Of a stretch of 64,000 nt of DNA, positions 53,482-64,000 are shown piece by piece. The first letter of the stretch is position 1, and every line of letters begins with the position of its first letter. Source of the DNA: Roseateles sp. (GTDB lineage Bacteria > Pseudomonadota > Gammaproteobacteria > Burkholderiales > Burkholderiaceae); contig JAFAMW010000058.1 of NCBI GenBank assembly GCA_019232985.1, positions 112,870-176,869 of the forward strand, read 5' to 3'. The notes below the pieces were generated by a model. The model was not told the origin of the DNA and made no database searches. It saw only the letters and a list, made by a program, of their open reading frames with translations. The translations under genes were made by a program, and so were the position numbers.

Positions 53482-55209
53482 ATGTTCGACAAGCGTTTCT
53501 TCCCCCGCCAGGTCGTCGAAGCCAGCGGCAACCGCTGGGACCTGTTCCTGCTGCCGCTGGTGCTGGCCGGACTCGTGCTGCTGGGCCTGGGCGCGCGCGG
53601 CATGGCGCGGCCCTACCAGATCGGCGACGTGCTCGCGATCAGCCTCGACCCGCTGGTCCTGCCCTACTACCTGCTGCGAACGACGCTGCGCATGTTCATC
53701 GCGCTCGGCGCGTCGCTGGTCTTCAGCTGCGTCTACGCGGTGCTCGCGGCCAAGTACCGCGCGATGGAGAAGGTGCTCGTGCCGCTGCTCGACATCCTCC
53801 AGTCGATCCCCATCCTGGGCTTCCTGTCGATCACGGTGACCGGCTTCATCGCGCTGTTCCCGGGCAATCTGTTCGGCGTCGAATGCGCGGCGATCTTCGC
53901 GATCTTCACCTCGCAGGCCTGGAACATGGCGTTCTCGCTGTACCAGTCGCTGCGCACGGTGCCGGCCGAGCTGCAGGAGGCCGCGCGGGTGTTCCAGCTG
54001 TCGGGCTGGCAGCGCTTCTGGCGCCTCGAGCTGCCGTTCGCGATGCCGGGCCTGCTGTGGAACATGATGATGAGCATGTCGGGCGGCTGGTTCTTCGTCG
54101 TCGCGTCCGAGGCGATCTCGGTGTCGAACCAGGACATCAAGCTGCCCGGCGTCGGCTCCTATATCGCCGAGGCGATCGCCGCGCGCGACATGCACGCGAT
54201 CGGCTGGGCCATCCTCGGCATGCTGATCGGCATCATCCTGTACGACCAGCTGTTCTTCCGCCCGCTGCTCGCCTGGGCCGACAAGTTCCGCTTCGAGGAA
54301 GGCTCGAGCGAGTCGGCGCCGAGCAGCTGGCTGCTGACCTGGATGCGCCGCACCCAGCTGCTGCAGCGCGCCGGCGAATGGCCCGACCGCTGGCTCGTGC
54401 GCAGCTTCGCGTGGGCGCGCAAGCCCTTCGACGGCACCTCGATCCGCGCGCGCGCGGTCGAGATCAACCCGCTGTGGGGGCGCGCCTGGGACGCCGTGCT
54501 CGCCGCGGCCGTGATGTTCGCGGCCTGGAGCCTCTTGAGCTTCATCCGCGCCGAGGTCGGCTGGGCCGAGGTCGGCCATGTGTTCGCGCTGGGCCTGATC
54601 ACGCTCGTGCGCGTCGTCGTGCTGATCGCGCTGGCCTCGCTGATCTGGGTGCCGATCGGCGTGCGCATCGGCCTGAACCCGCGCCTGTCGAACCGGGTCC
54701 AGGCGGTCGCGCAGTTCCTCGCCGCGTTCCCGACCAACCTGGTGTTCCCGGTCGCCGTTTACTTCATCGTCCATGGCAGGCTGAACCCCGACGTCTGGCT
54801 GTCGCCGCTGATGGTGCTGGGCACCCAGTGGTATCTGCTGTTCAACGTGATCGCGGGCGCGTCGACGATCCCGACCGAGCTGCGCCTCGCGGCGCAGAAC
54901 CTGGGCCTGAGCGGCTGGCTCAAGTGGCGCCGCTACCTGCTGCCGGCGATCTTCCCGAGCTTCGTGACGGGCGCTATCACGGCCAGCGGCGGCTCGTGGA
55001 ACGCGAGCATCGCGGCCGAGATCGTGCAGTGGGGCGACACCAAGCTCGAGGCCCATGGCCTCGGCGCCTACATCAACCAAATGACGGCGACGGGCGACTT
55101 CCCGCGCATTGCGCTGGGCATCGGCGTGATGTGCATCCTCGTGATGTCGCTGAACCACTTCGTCTGGCGCCGCCTGTACCGGCTCGCCGAATCCAGGATG
55201 CACTTCTGA
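53482..55209 (+). CDS. ABC transporter permease with two fused permease domains
   Basis: A 575-residue inner-membrane protein made of two BPD_transp_1 permease modules (about 20-270 and 330-570), each with an EAA-type loop (PAELQEAARVFQLSGWQRFW; PTELRLAAQNLGLSGWLKW). This differs from the usual homodimeric nitrate/sulfonate/taurine permeases. It likely moves an anion or an organic sulfonate-like solute. No periplasmic binding protein gene is nearby. The ATPase gene starts within its stop codon. Confidence 0.87.
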   Translation: MFDKRFFPRQVVEASGNRWDLFLLPLVLAGLVLLGLGARGMARPYQIGDVLAISLDPLVLPYYLLRTTLRMFIALGASLVFSCVYAVLAAKYRAMEKVLVPLLDILQSIPILGFLSITVTGFIALFPGNLFGVECAAIFAIFTSQAWNMAFSLYQSLRTVPAELQEAARVFQLSGWQRFWRLELPFAMPGLLWNMMMSMSGGWFFVVASEAISVSNQDIKLPGVGSYIAEAIAARDMHAIGWAILGMLIGIILYDQLFFRPLLAWADKFRFEEGSSESAPSSWLLTWMRRTQLLQRAGEWPDRWLVRSFAWARKPFDGTSIRARAVEINPLWGRAWDAVLAAAVMFAAWSLLSFIRAEVGWAEVGHVFALGLITLVRVVVLIALASLIWVPIGVRIGLNPRLSNRVQAVAQFLAAFPTNLVFPVAVYFIVHGRLNPDVWLSPLMVLGTQWYLLFNVIAGASTIPTELRLAAQNLGLSGWLKWRRYLLPAIFPSFVTGAITASGGSWNASIAAEIVQWGDTKLEAHGLGAYINQMTATGDFPRIALGIGVMCILVMSLNHFVWRRLYRLAESRMHF

Positions 55210-56510
55210 TGGCCAAGCCCCTCGTCGAACTCAAGAACGTCGCCAAGAGCTTCAAGTCGCAGGACGGCAGTTCGCGCACCGTGCTCGAGGGCGTGGACTT
55301 CACGCTGCGCGAGGGCGAGATCGTCGCGCTGCTGGGCCAGTCGGGCTCGGGCAAGTCGACGCTGCTGCGCATCATGGCGGGCCTGCTGCCGGCCGACGGC
55401 GGCGACGTGCGCTACGGCGGCCAGCCGCTGTTCGGCCCGGCCCAGGGCATCGCGATGGTGTTCCAGTCCTTCGCGCTGTTTCCGTGGCTGACCGTGCAGA
55501 AGAACGTCGAGCTGGGCCTCGAGGCGCGCGGCGTCGACCAGGAGACGCGCGAGCGCCGGGCCGAGCAGGCGATCGAGCTGATCGGCCTCGCGGGCTTCGA
55601 GGGCGCGCTGCCGCGCGAGCTGTCGGGCGGCATGCGCCAACGCGTGGGCCTTGCGCGCGCGCTTGTGACCGAGCCGGCCGTGCTGCTGATGGACGAGGCC
55701 TTCTCGGCGCTCGACGTGCTGACCGGCGAGCGCCTGCGCGACGAGATCCTCGAGCTGTGGGAGGGCGGCGAGATGCCGACCAAGGCCATGCTCGTCGTTT
55801 CGCACAATATCGAAGAGGCCGTGATGATGGCCGACCGCGTGCTGATCTTCTCGAGCAACCCGGGCCGCGTGCGCGCCGAGCTCGCGATCGCCCTGCCGCG
55901 CCCGCGCGAGGCCGACTCGGCCGACATCCGCCTGCTGATCGACGAGGTCTACGCGCTGATGACGATGGGCACGGGCGCGCGCGGCGGCGTTTCGGAGGAG
56001 GCCGCGGCCCCGCATATCGGCGACTACCTGCCGGAAGCCGACGTGGGTCTGATGGAGAGCCTCGTGGAGCTGCTCGCCGACGAGGAATTCGGCGGTCGCG
56101 CCGACCTGCCGCAGCTCGCCGAGGAAAGCGAGCTGACCGACGAGGAGCTGCTGCCGCTGACGGCCGCGCTGCACCGCCTGGACCTCGCCCATGTGGCGGG
56201 CGGCGACATCGCGCTCACGGCGCTGGGCCAGCGCTACGTGGCCGGCGAGCACGACGACCGCCGCGCGATCTTCGGCCAGCAGCTCCTGGCGCACGTGCCG
56301 CTCGCCGCGCATATCCGCCACAGCCTCGAGCAGGAGCCGAGCGGCCAGCTCAAGGAAGAGCCCTTCCTCAAGCTGCTCGAAGAGAGCATGAACAAGCAGG
56401 ACGCCGAAAACGTGCTGCGCGTCGCGATCGAATGGGCGCGCTACGGCGAGGTCTTCGACTACGACTACAACACCGGCCTGATCCACCTGCCCGAACCGGC
56501 AGAGTCCTGA
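55209..56510 (+). CDS. ABC transporter ATP-binding protein with AAA-associated C-terminal domain
   Basis: A 433-residue protein. The N-terminal ATPase of the nitrate/sulfonate type has Walker A GQSGSGKST, signature LSGGMRQRVGLARAL and Walker B VLLMDEAF, and spans about 1-240. An AAA-associated C-terminal domain (about 290-425) of acidic helices follows, found on some ABC ATPases of this class and thought to be regulatory. It overlaps the permease by one base, so the two form the whole transporter visible here. Confidence 0.88.
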   Translation: MAKPLVELKNVAKSFKSQDGSSRTVLEGVDFTLREGEIVALLGQSGSGKSTLLRIMAGLLPADGGDVRYGGQPLFGPAQGIAMVFQSFALFPWLTVQKNVELGLEARGVDQETRERRAEQAIELIGLAGFEGALPRELSGGMRQRVGLARALVTEPAVLLMDEAFSALDVLTGERLRDEILELWEGGEMPTKAMLVVSHNIEEAVMMADRVLIFSSNPGRVRAELAIALPRPREADSADIRLLIDEVYALMTMGTGARGGVSEEAAAPHIGDYLPEADVGLMESLVELLADEEFGGRADLPQLAEESELTDEELLPLTAALHRLDLAHVAGGDIALTALGQRYVAGEHDDRRAIFGQQLLAHVPLAAHIRHSLEQEPSGQLKEEPFLKLLEESMNKQDAENVLRVAIEWARYGEVFDYDYNTGLIHLPEPAES

Positions 56511-56519
56511 GCGGAACAA

Positions 56520-56769
56520 AGCCGTCTAGACGAGCCGTACCCGGCGAGCGGGTTCGCGAGACGAGGCCGAGCCAGTAATTCAGCGGTGCTGGCGGCAGTC
56601 CTCCACCGGAGCGGGCGCGTTTCGTTAGCGCCCGCGATCGCAGGCAGCGACCCGGTCCGGTTTAAAGGCGTTTCTTTGCCTACTTTCTTGTCGCCCGACA
56701 AGAAAGTAGGTCGCCCGGGGGGGGCGAGACCCCCGGGTTGCATCGAGCCGCAGCCGGCTCAGCCGAGAC
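56520..56769. repeat. Extragenic palindrome cluster between ABC genes and ppc
   Basis: This 250-base convergent spacer has no gene. It contains an 8-bp hairpin (56611-56618 with 56628-56635), the near-perfect dyad at 56679-56710 and a GC hairpin CCCGGGGG/CCCCCGGG (56714-56721 with 56730-56737). TTTAAAGGCGTTTCTTTGCC is a familiar lead-in to this extragenic repeat type. It probably stops transcription from both sides. Confidence 0.6.
56679..56710. terminator. Perfect 15-bp dyad, likely bidirectional terminator
   Basis: CCTACTTTCTTGTCG and CGACAAGAAAGTAGG are exact complements separated by two bases. I recognise it as part of a widespread beta/gammaproteobacterial extragenic repeat; its place between convergent genes suits transcription termination, though T-runs are short. 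Confidence 0.55.
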
Positions 56770-59610
<2,841 letters not shown>

Positions 59611-59651
59611 GACGGCGACTCGAGGCGACGGTGATGGAGTGGAAATGGAGC

Positions 59652-59673
59652 GTTACTGATGTAACCAAGTTAC
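59652..59673. promoter_or_regulatory. Three-half-site palindrome in the ppc-hemC spacer
   Basis: GTTAC-TGAT-GTAAC-CAA-GTTAC gives two overlapping perfect dyads (59652-59665 and 59661-59673). It sits in the most AT-rich part of the divergent spacer, 42 bases from the ppc start and 54 from hemC. A dimeric repressor or activator site is likely; the regulator is not identified. Confidence 0.45.
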
Positions 59674-59726
59674 TCGTTTTCTAATGTATCAGTTTCTTCG
59701 CGAAAAGCTGTCGCTAAACTGCGTCC

Positions 59727-60653
59727 ATGACCCGTCCCCTGCGCATCGCCACCCGCCAGAGCCGCCTCGCCCTGTGGCAGGCCGAACATGTGAAGACCCT
59801 GCTCGAGCAGCAGGGCCATGCCGTCGAGCTGCTCGCGATGACGACGCGCGGCGACCAGATCCTCGACCGTGCGCTCTCCAAGGTCGGCGGCAAGGGCCTG
59901 TTCGTCAAGGAGCTCGAGCTCGCGCTCGAGGACGGCCGCGCCGACCTCGCCGTGCATTCGCTCAAGGACGTGCCGATGGACCTGCCCGAGGGCTTCGAGC
60001 TCGCGGCGATCCTCGAGCGCGAAGACCCGCGCGACGCGTTCGTCGCGAACCATTGCGACAGCCTCGCCACGCTGCCGCGCGAGGCCTGGGTCGGCACCTC
60101 GAGCCTGCGCCGCGTCGTGCAGCTGCTCGCGCGCCGGCCCGACCTGCGCATCGAGCCGCTGCGCGGCAACCTCGACACGCGGCTGCGCAAGCTCGACGAG
60201 GGCCAGTTCGACGCGATCGTGCTCGCCGCGGCCGGCCTCAAGCGCCTGGGCCTGGGCAAGCGCATCGCCGCGCTGATGCCGACGAACGAGATGCTGCCCT
60301 GCGCGGGCCAGGCCGCGCTCGGCATCGAGGTGCGCAGCGACGCCCCCGAGCTCAAGGCGCTGATCGGCACGCTCGCGCATGGCCCGACGACGCTCGCCTG
60401 CGAGGCCGAACGCGCGGTCTCGCGCGCGCTCGGCGGCAGCTGCAGCGTGCCGCTCGCCGCGCACGCGGTCTGGAACGGCGCCGAGCTCTCTCTGGCGGCC
60501 GTGCTCGGCTGCGCGCACGACCAGGGCCGGCCGCTGCTCAAGGTGCAGCTCGGCGGCGCGGCGGCCGACATCGCCGCGGCGCGCGAGCTCGGCGCGGCCG
60601 CGGCCGCACGCCTGCGCGAACTCGGCGCCGACGCCTATCTGACGGAGGCCTGA
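59727..60653 (+). CDS. hemC: Porphobilinogen deaminase (hydroxymethylbilane synthase)
   Basis: A 308-residue enzyme that joins four porphobilinogens into hydroxymethylbilane. The dipyrromethane-cofactor cysteine is C239 in [12 protein letters not shown]; the N-terminal [11 protein letters not shown] and [11 protein letters not shown] are family signatures. It begins a four-gene heme operon, hemD following with a one-base overlap. A palindrome in the spacer with ppc may control it. Confidence 0.96.
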   Translation: MTRPLRIATRQSRLALWQAEHVKTLLEQQGHAVELLAMTTRGDQILDRALSKVGGKGLFVKELELALEDGRADLAVHSLKDVPMDLPEGFELAAILEREDPRDAFVANHCDSLATLPREAWVGTSSLRRVVQLLARRPDLRIEPLRGNLDTRLRKLDEGQFDAIVLAAAGLKRLGLGKRIAALMPTNEMLPCAGQAALGIEVRSDAPELKALIGTLAHGPTTLACEAERAVSRALGGSCSVPLAAHAVWNGAELSLAAVLGCAHDQGRPLLKVQLGGAAADIAAARELGAAAAARLRELGADAYLTEA

Positions 60654-61411
60654 TGACGACGCTGATCGTGACCCGTCCGCGCGCCCAGGCCGCGGACTGG
60701 CTGGCACGATTGGCGTCGCTCGGCGTGGCCGCGCAAAGCCTGCCGCTGATCGACATCGGCCCGGGCGAACCCGGCGCGGCCGCGGCCGCGTGGCGCGCGC
60801 TCGGCGGCGCGCGGCTCGCGGTGTTCGCGAGCCCCAACGCCGTCGCCGCGTTCTTCGTGGCGCGGCCGGCCACCGCCTTGTGGCCGGCCGGCGCGCTCGC
60901 CGCCTGCGTCGGCCCCGGCAGCGCGGCCGCGCTCGCTGCGGCCGGCGTGCCGGCCGCGCAGATCGTCGCGCCGCCGGCCGAAGCGGCGAGCTTCGACTCC
61001 GAACAGCTGTGGCTTCGGCTCGACTCGCTCGACTGGCGCGGCGCGCGCGTGCTGCTGCTGCGCGGCGGCGGCGGCCGCGAATGGCTGGCCGAGCGCCTGC
61101 GCGAGCAGGGCGCGCACACGACCGCCTACACCGTCTACCGGCGCCAGGCGCCGCGGCTCGACGCGGCCGGCGCCGCGCTGCTGGGCGCTGCGCTCGCCGC
61201 GCCGCCGGACTACGCCTGGCTGCTCAGCAGCAGCGAGGCCGTCGCGCACCTGATCAATCTGCTGCCGCCCGGCGCGACGCTGGCCGCGCAGCGCGCCCTC
61301 GCCACCCATTCGCGCATCGCCGACGCCGCGCGCGCGGCCGGCTTCGGCCATGTGGTGCCGACGCGACCCGAGGCGCCCGCCGTCGCGCTCGCGCTCAGAG
61401 GGCAGGGCTAG
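60653..61411 (+). CDS. hemD: Uroporphyrinogen-III synthase
   Basis: A 252-residue cytoplasmic enzyme that closes hydroxymethylbilane with inversion of ring D. The bilobed HemD pattern is recognisable: VFASPNAVAAFF, ACVGPGSAAALAAAGV, RVLLLRGGGGREWLAERL and YAWLLSSSEAVAHL. It is translationally linked to hemC (ATGA-like overlap). The stop lies 23 bases before the hemX start. Confidence 0.9.
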   Translation: MTTLIVTRPRAQAADWLARLASLGVAAQSLPLIDIGPGEPGAAAAAWRALGGARLAVFASPNAVAAFFVARPATALWPAGALAACVGPGSAAALAAAGVPAAQIVAPPAEAASFDSEQLWLRLDSLDWRGARVLLLRGGGGREWLAERLREQGAHTTAYTVYRRQAPRLDAAGAALLGAALAAPPDYAWLLSSSEAVAHLINLLPPGATLAAQRALATHSRIADAARAAGFGHVVPTRPEAPAVALALRGQG

Positions 61412-61434
61412 CGACCCCTACAATTCTTCGCATC

Positions 61435-62562
61435 GTGAGCGATTCCCCCGAAGTCATAGCTGTCCCCGGCGCGGCGCCGGCCCCAGCGCCCACCCGGCCC
61501 GGCTGGGTCATGCCGGCGGCCGTCGTCGCCGGCATCGTCGCGGCCGCGGCGCTCGCGCTGTTCTGGCAGAGCCATACGCGCCAGGGCGCGCTCGAGCAGG
61601 AGCTCGTGAGCCGCCAGGAAGCGAGCCAGATCGAGGCCGGCCAGGCGCGCGACGCGGCGCGCCAGGCGCAGGACCTCGCGCGCGACAGCGCGGCCAAGGT
61701 CGCGCTGCTCGACGCCAAGGTCGCCGAGATCGCGCTCCAGCGCGAGCAGCTCGAGACGCTGATGCAGGCGCTGTCGCGCTCGCGTGACGACAACCTGGTC
61801 GGCGACATCGAATCCTCGGTCAGCGTGGCCCAGCAGCAGGCCGCGATCACCGGCAGCGCCGAGCCGCTCGTCGCCGCGCTGCGCCAGGCCGACGAGCGCC
61901 TGCAGCGCTACAAGCAGCCGCGCCTCGAAGGCGTGCGCCGCGCGGTCGAGCGCGACCTCGACCGCATCAAGTCGGCGAGCGTCGTCGACACGGCCGCGCT
62001 GACGGCGCGGCTCGACGAGGTCGCGCGCCAGGTCGACGAGCTGCCGCTGCTCGCCGAGGCCGTGCGCGCGCCCGCGCCCGAGCGTGCGGCGTCCGCGCCG
62101 CGCGCGGCCGCGAGCCGTCCGGCGGCCGCCGCGTCGCGCAAGGCCGAGCCGGCCGGGCCGGCCGACGAAACCCGCGTCCGGCAATGGTGGGCGAGCCTGC
62201 GCCAGCGCTGGGACGACATGCTCGGCCTGACCTGGAACGCGACCCACGACCTCGTGCGCGTGAGCCGCATCGATCACCCCGAGGCCATGCTGCTCGCGCC
62301 CGAGCAGGGCTATTTCCTGCGCGAGAACCTCAAGCTGCGCCTGCTCAACGCGCGCCTCGCGCTGCTGAGCCGGCAGTTCGACACCGCGCAGGCCGACCTG
62401 CGCGTGGCCCAGGACATGCTGGGCCGCTACTTCGACGCCCGCTCGCGCGAGGTCGTCGCGAGCGCGGCGCTGCTGCGCCAGGTCGCCGGCCTGGCCCACC
62501 AGGTCGACGTGCCGCGCCCCGACGACACGCTCGCCGCGCTCGCCGCGGCGGCCGCGCACTGA
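61435..62562 (+). CDS. hemX: HemX-family membrane protein
   Basis: A 375-residue inner-membrane protein annotated historically as uroporphyrinogen-III C-methyltransferase, although it has no methyltransferase domain. Its role in tetrapyrrole metabolism is unproven. It has one span at about 22-42, a coiled coil from about 50-110 (EVVLS-type heptads), a variable Ala-rich region around 210-240 and a conserved C-terminal part (RLLNARLALLSRQFDTAQADL). A GTG start at 61435 is used; TACAAT ends 10 bases before it. Confidence 0.85.
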   Translation: MSDSPEVIAVPGAAPAPAPTRPGWVMPAAVVAGIVAAAALALFWQSHTRQGALEQELVSRQEASQIEAGQARDAARQAQDLARDSAAKVALLDAKVAEIALQREQLETLMQALSRSRDDNLVGDIESSVSVAQQQAAITGSAEPLVAALRQADERLQRYKQPRLEGVRRAVERDLDRIKSASVVDTAALTARLDEVARQVDELPLLAEAVRAPAPERAASAPRAAASRPAAAASRKAEPAGPADETRVRQWWASLRQRWDDMLGLTWNATHDLVRVSRIDHPEAMLLAPEQGYFLRENLKLRLLNARLALLSRQFDTAQADLRVAQDMLGRYFDARSREVVASAALLRQVAGLAHQVDVPRPDDTLAALAAAAAH

Positions 62563-62580
62563 CGACGACGGCGTTCTCCG

Positions 62581-63816
62581 ATGCGCTCCATCATCTGGCT
62601 GATCCTGCTGTTCAGCGCCGCCGTCGTCGCGGCGCTGGTGCTCGGCAACAACGACGGGCTCGCGAGCTTCTACTGGCGCGGCTGGCGCTTCGACGTCTCG
62701 CTGAACCTGTTCCTGCTCGCCTTCGTCGTCGGCTGCATCGTGCTCGTCGTCGCGATCAACACGCTCGACGCGCTCCTGAACCTGCCGCGCCGCGCGCGCG
62801 AGTGGCGCATCGCCCAGCGCGACCGCGCGGCCCAGGTCGCGCTGCGCGAGGCGCTCGGCGAGCATTTCGGCGCGCGCTACGGCCGCGCCCAGAAGGCGGC
62901 GCAGAAGGCGCTCGCGATCCAGTCGGCGACGAGCGAGCTGCAGGTCGACCAGGACTTCAAGGCGCTCGCCCATCTCGTCTCGGCGAGCAGCGCGCATCGC
63001 CTGCAGGACAAGCGCCGCCGCGACGAGCAGCTCGAGCTCGCGCTCGCCCAGCCGCGCCGCGGCGCGCTGGAAGAGGGCGCGCGCCTGCTCGCGGCCGAAT
63101 GGGCGCTCGAGGACCGCGACGCCGCGCGCGCGCTCGAGCTGCTCGCGAGCCTCGGCCCGGGCGTCGCGCGGCGCACCCAGGCGCTGCGCCTGAAGCTGCA
63201 GGCGACGCGGCTCGACAAGCAGTCGCTCGAGGCGCTGCGCACGGCGCGCCTGCTCGCCAAGCACCAGGGCTTCTCCAAGGTCGCGGCGCAGGGCCTGCTG
63301 CGCGCGCTCGCGTTCGAGGCGCTCGACGGTGCGCGCGACATCGATCAATTGCGCCGCGTCTGGCTCCAGCTCGACGGTGCCGACCGCCGCGACGCGGCCG
63401 TCGCCGCGCGCGCGGCCGAATGCGCGTCCACGCTCGGCTCGCCCGACGACGGGCGCGGCTGGCTGCGGCCGTTCTGGGACGATATCGGCGAGCAGTCGGC
63501 CGACGCGCGCGCCGCGCTCGCCGAGGCGCTCGTGCGCGTGATCGCGGGCATCGGCCCCGACTGGCTGCAGCGCCTCGAGCAGGCCCAGGCGCGCTTCCCG
63601 CGCGACAAGTCGCTCGTCTACGCGCTCGGCCATGCGCTCGCCGAGCGCCAGCTGTGGGGCAAATCGCGTCTGCTGCTCGAGCAGGTCTGCGACGACGCGG
63701 CGCTCGCGAGCCCGCTGCGCCGCCGCTGCTGGCTCACGCTCGCCCAGCTCGCCGAGCACGACGACGACCCCGAGCGCCGCGCGCGCTGCTTCGAGGCGGC
63801 CGCGCGTTTGCCTTGA
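62581..63816 (+). CDS. hemY: HemY-family protein
   Basis: A 411-residue inner-membrane protein of the HemY family, with two N-terminal spans (about 4-22 and 41-62) and a TPR-like helical domain after residue 80. It ends the hemCDXY operon. The family is linked to late heme synthesis by operon context and reported interaction with enzymes of the pathway; the gene name must not be confused with Gram-positive HemY (protoporphyrinogen oxidase). Confidence 0.88.
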   Translation: MRSIIWLILLFSAAVVAALVLGNNDGLASFYWRGWRFDVSLNLFLLAFVVGCIVLVVAINTLDALLNLPRRAREWRIAQRDRAAQVALREALGEHFGARYGRAQKAAQKALAIQSATSELQVDQDFKALAHLVSASSAHRLQDKRRRDEQLELALAQPRRGALEEGARLLAAEWALEDRDAARALELLASLGPGVARRTQALRLKLQATRLDKQSLEALRTARLLAKHQGFSKVAAQGLLRALAFEALDGARDIDQLRRVWLQLDGADRRDAAVAARAAECASTLGSPDDGRGWLRPFWDDIGEQSADARAALAEALVRVIAGIGPDWLQRLEQAQARFPRDKSLVYALGHALAERQLWGKSRLLLEQVCDDAALASPLRRRCWLTLAQLAEHDDDPERRARCFEAAARLP

Positions 63817-63827
63817 AGCCCAACATC

Positions 63828-63858
63828 TTGCCCGTCACGGAAAATTCATGCTATAGTG
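63828..63858 (+). promoter_or_regulatory. Promoter of tRNA-Arg
   Basis: An extended -10 element (TGCTATAGT, 63850-63858) lies 11 bases before the tRNA, with a possible TTGCCC -35 at 63828-63833 (19-base spacing). The GC-rich discriminator after it is typical of stable-RNA promoters. Confidence 0.6.
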
Positions 63859-63868
63859 CAAGGCTTCG

Positions 63869-63945
63869 CGGCTGTAGCTCAGTTGGATAGAGTACTTGGC
63901 TACGAACCAAGGGGTCGTGGGTTCGAATCCTGCCAGCCGCACCAA
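63869..63945 (+). tRNA. tRNA-Arg (anticodon ACG)
   Basis: A 77-base tRNA with encoded CCA. The acceptor GCGGCTG (63869-63875) pairs with CAGCCGC (63935-63941), discriminator A, CCA at 63943-63945. The anticodon arm CTTGG-CTACGAA-CCAAG places ACG at 63903-63905, and the T arm contains GGTTCGAATCC. It reads CGN arginine codons, with A34 likely modified to inosine. Confidence 0.97.
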
Positions 63946-63962
63946 AAATAAGAAGAGAATCA

Positions 63963-63996
63963 ACGGGCTAGATGCGCAAGCGTCTAGCCCGTTTTC
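63963..63996 (+). terminator. Rho-independent terminator of tRNA-Arg
   Basis: ACGGGCTAGATGC pairs with GCGTCTAGCCCGT (13 bp, one G-T wobble) around a GCAA loop, followed by TTTT. It ends 18 bases after the tRNA. Confidence 0.9.
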
Positions 63997-64000
63997 CGTT

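Noticed and set aside
63869..63945. tRNA-Arg as an integration site for a mobile island
   Set aside because: No integrase or duplicated tRNA 3' end is visible in the window; sequence beyond the edge is not available.

Overview
The window is about 64 kb of very GC-rich chromosome from a betaproteobacterium, most likely order Burkholderiales. The support for this is the BamC lipoprotein, a CobD/CbiB-like membrane protein, the hemC-hemD-hemX-hemY run beside ppc, the parE/transglycosylase/parC layout, and extragenic repeats of the GCGCCGGGCCGCCCCAAG type that I recall from Comamonadaceae and relatives. I cannot name a genus. I see no transposase, integrase, prophage or CRISPR array; nearly all of it reads as chromosomal backbone. 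The GC bias makes long mirror reading frames opposite almost every real gene, and these were left out.

Layout. 1-7.6 kb: CoA pyrophosphatase, CobD/CbiB-like protein, short-chain dehydrogenase, RluA-type pseudouridine synthase, tyrosine phosphatase, MATE exporter and feoAB behind a likely Fur box. 7.8-14.5 kb: a nucleoside uptake and salvage operon (BMP-type ABC importer, cytidine deaminase, purine nucleoside phosphorylase, deoC), running into trmB, coaBC and dut. 17-24 kb: SlyD-like isomerase, JmjC ribosomal oxygenase, a small Ala/Ser/Pro-rich lipoprotein with a structured leader, bamC, dapA, a methyltransferase and an odd amidohydrolase-like protein. 24-29.7 kb: parE, GNAT, lytic transglycosylase, parC.

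29.8-40.2 kb is the most interesting part. moaD and moaE, the two subunits of molybdopterin synthase, lie 9.7 kb apart. Between them are a SpeH-type S-adenosylmethionine decarboxylase, soxR with a well-formed SoxR-type promoter facing a questin-oxidase-like gene, and a six-gene operon on the minus strand: SPFH protein, DUF4178 zinc-ribbon protein, DUF350 protein, SulP transporter, membrane-embedded spermidine-synthase-like enzyme and a lipoprotein-like FAD oxidoreductase. I read this as a polyamine-linked envelope system next to a redox-drug response module.

40-64 kb: clpB behind a sigma-32-like promoter, an S9 peptidase, nadB, a ComFB-domain protein, nadA, dinB, argH, an SRPBCC protein, an unassigned anchored protein, an ABC transporter with a fused double permease and no binding protein, ppc, hemCDXY, and a tRNA-Arg followed by a strong terminator at the right edge.
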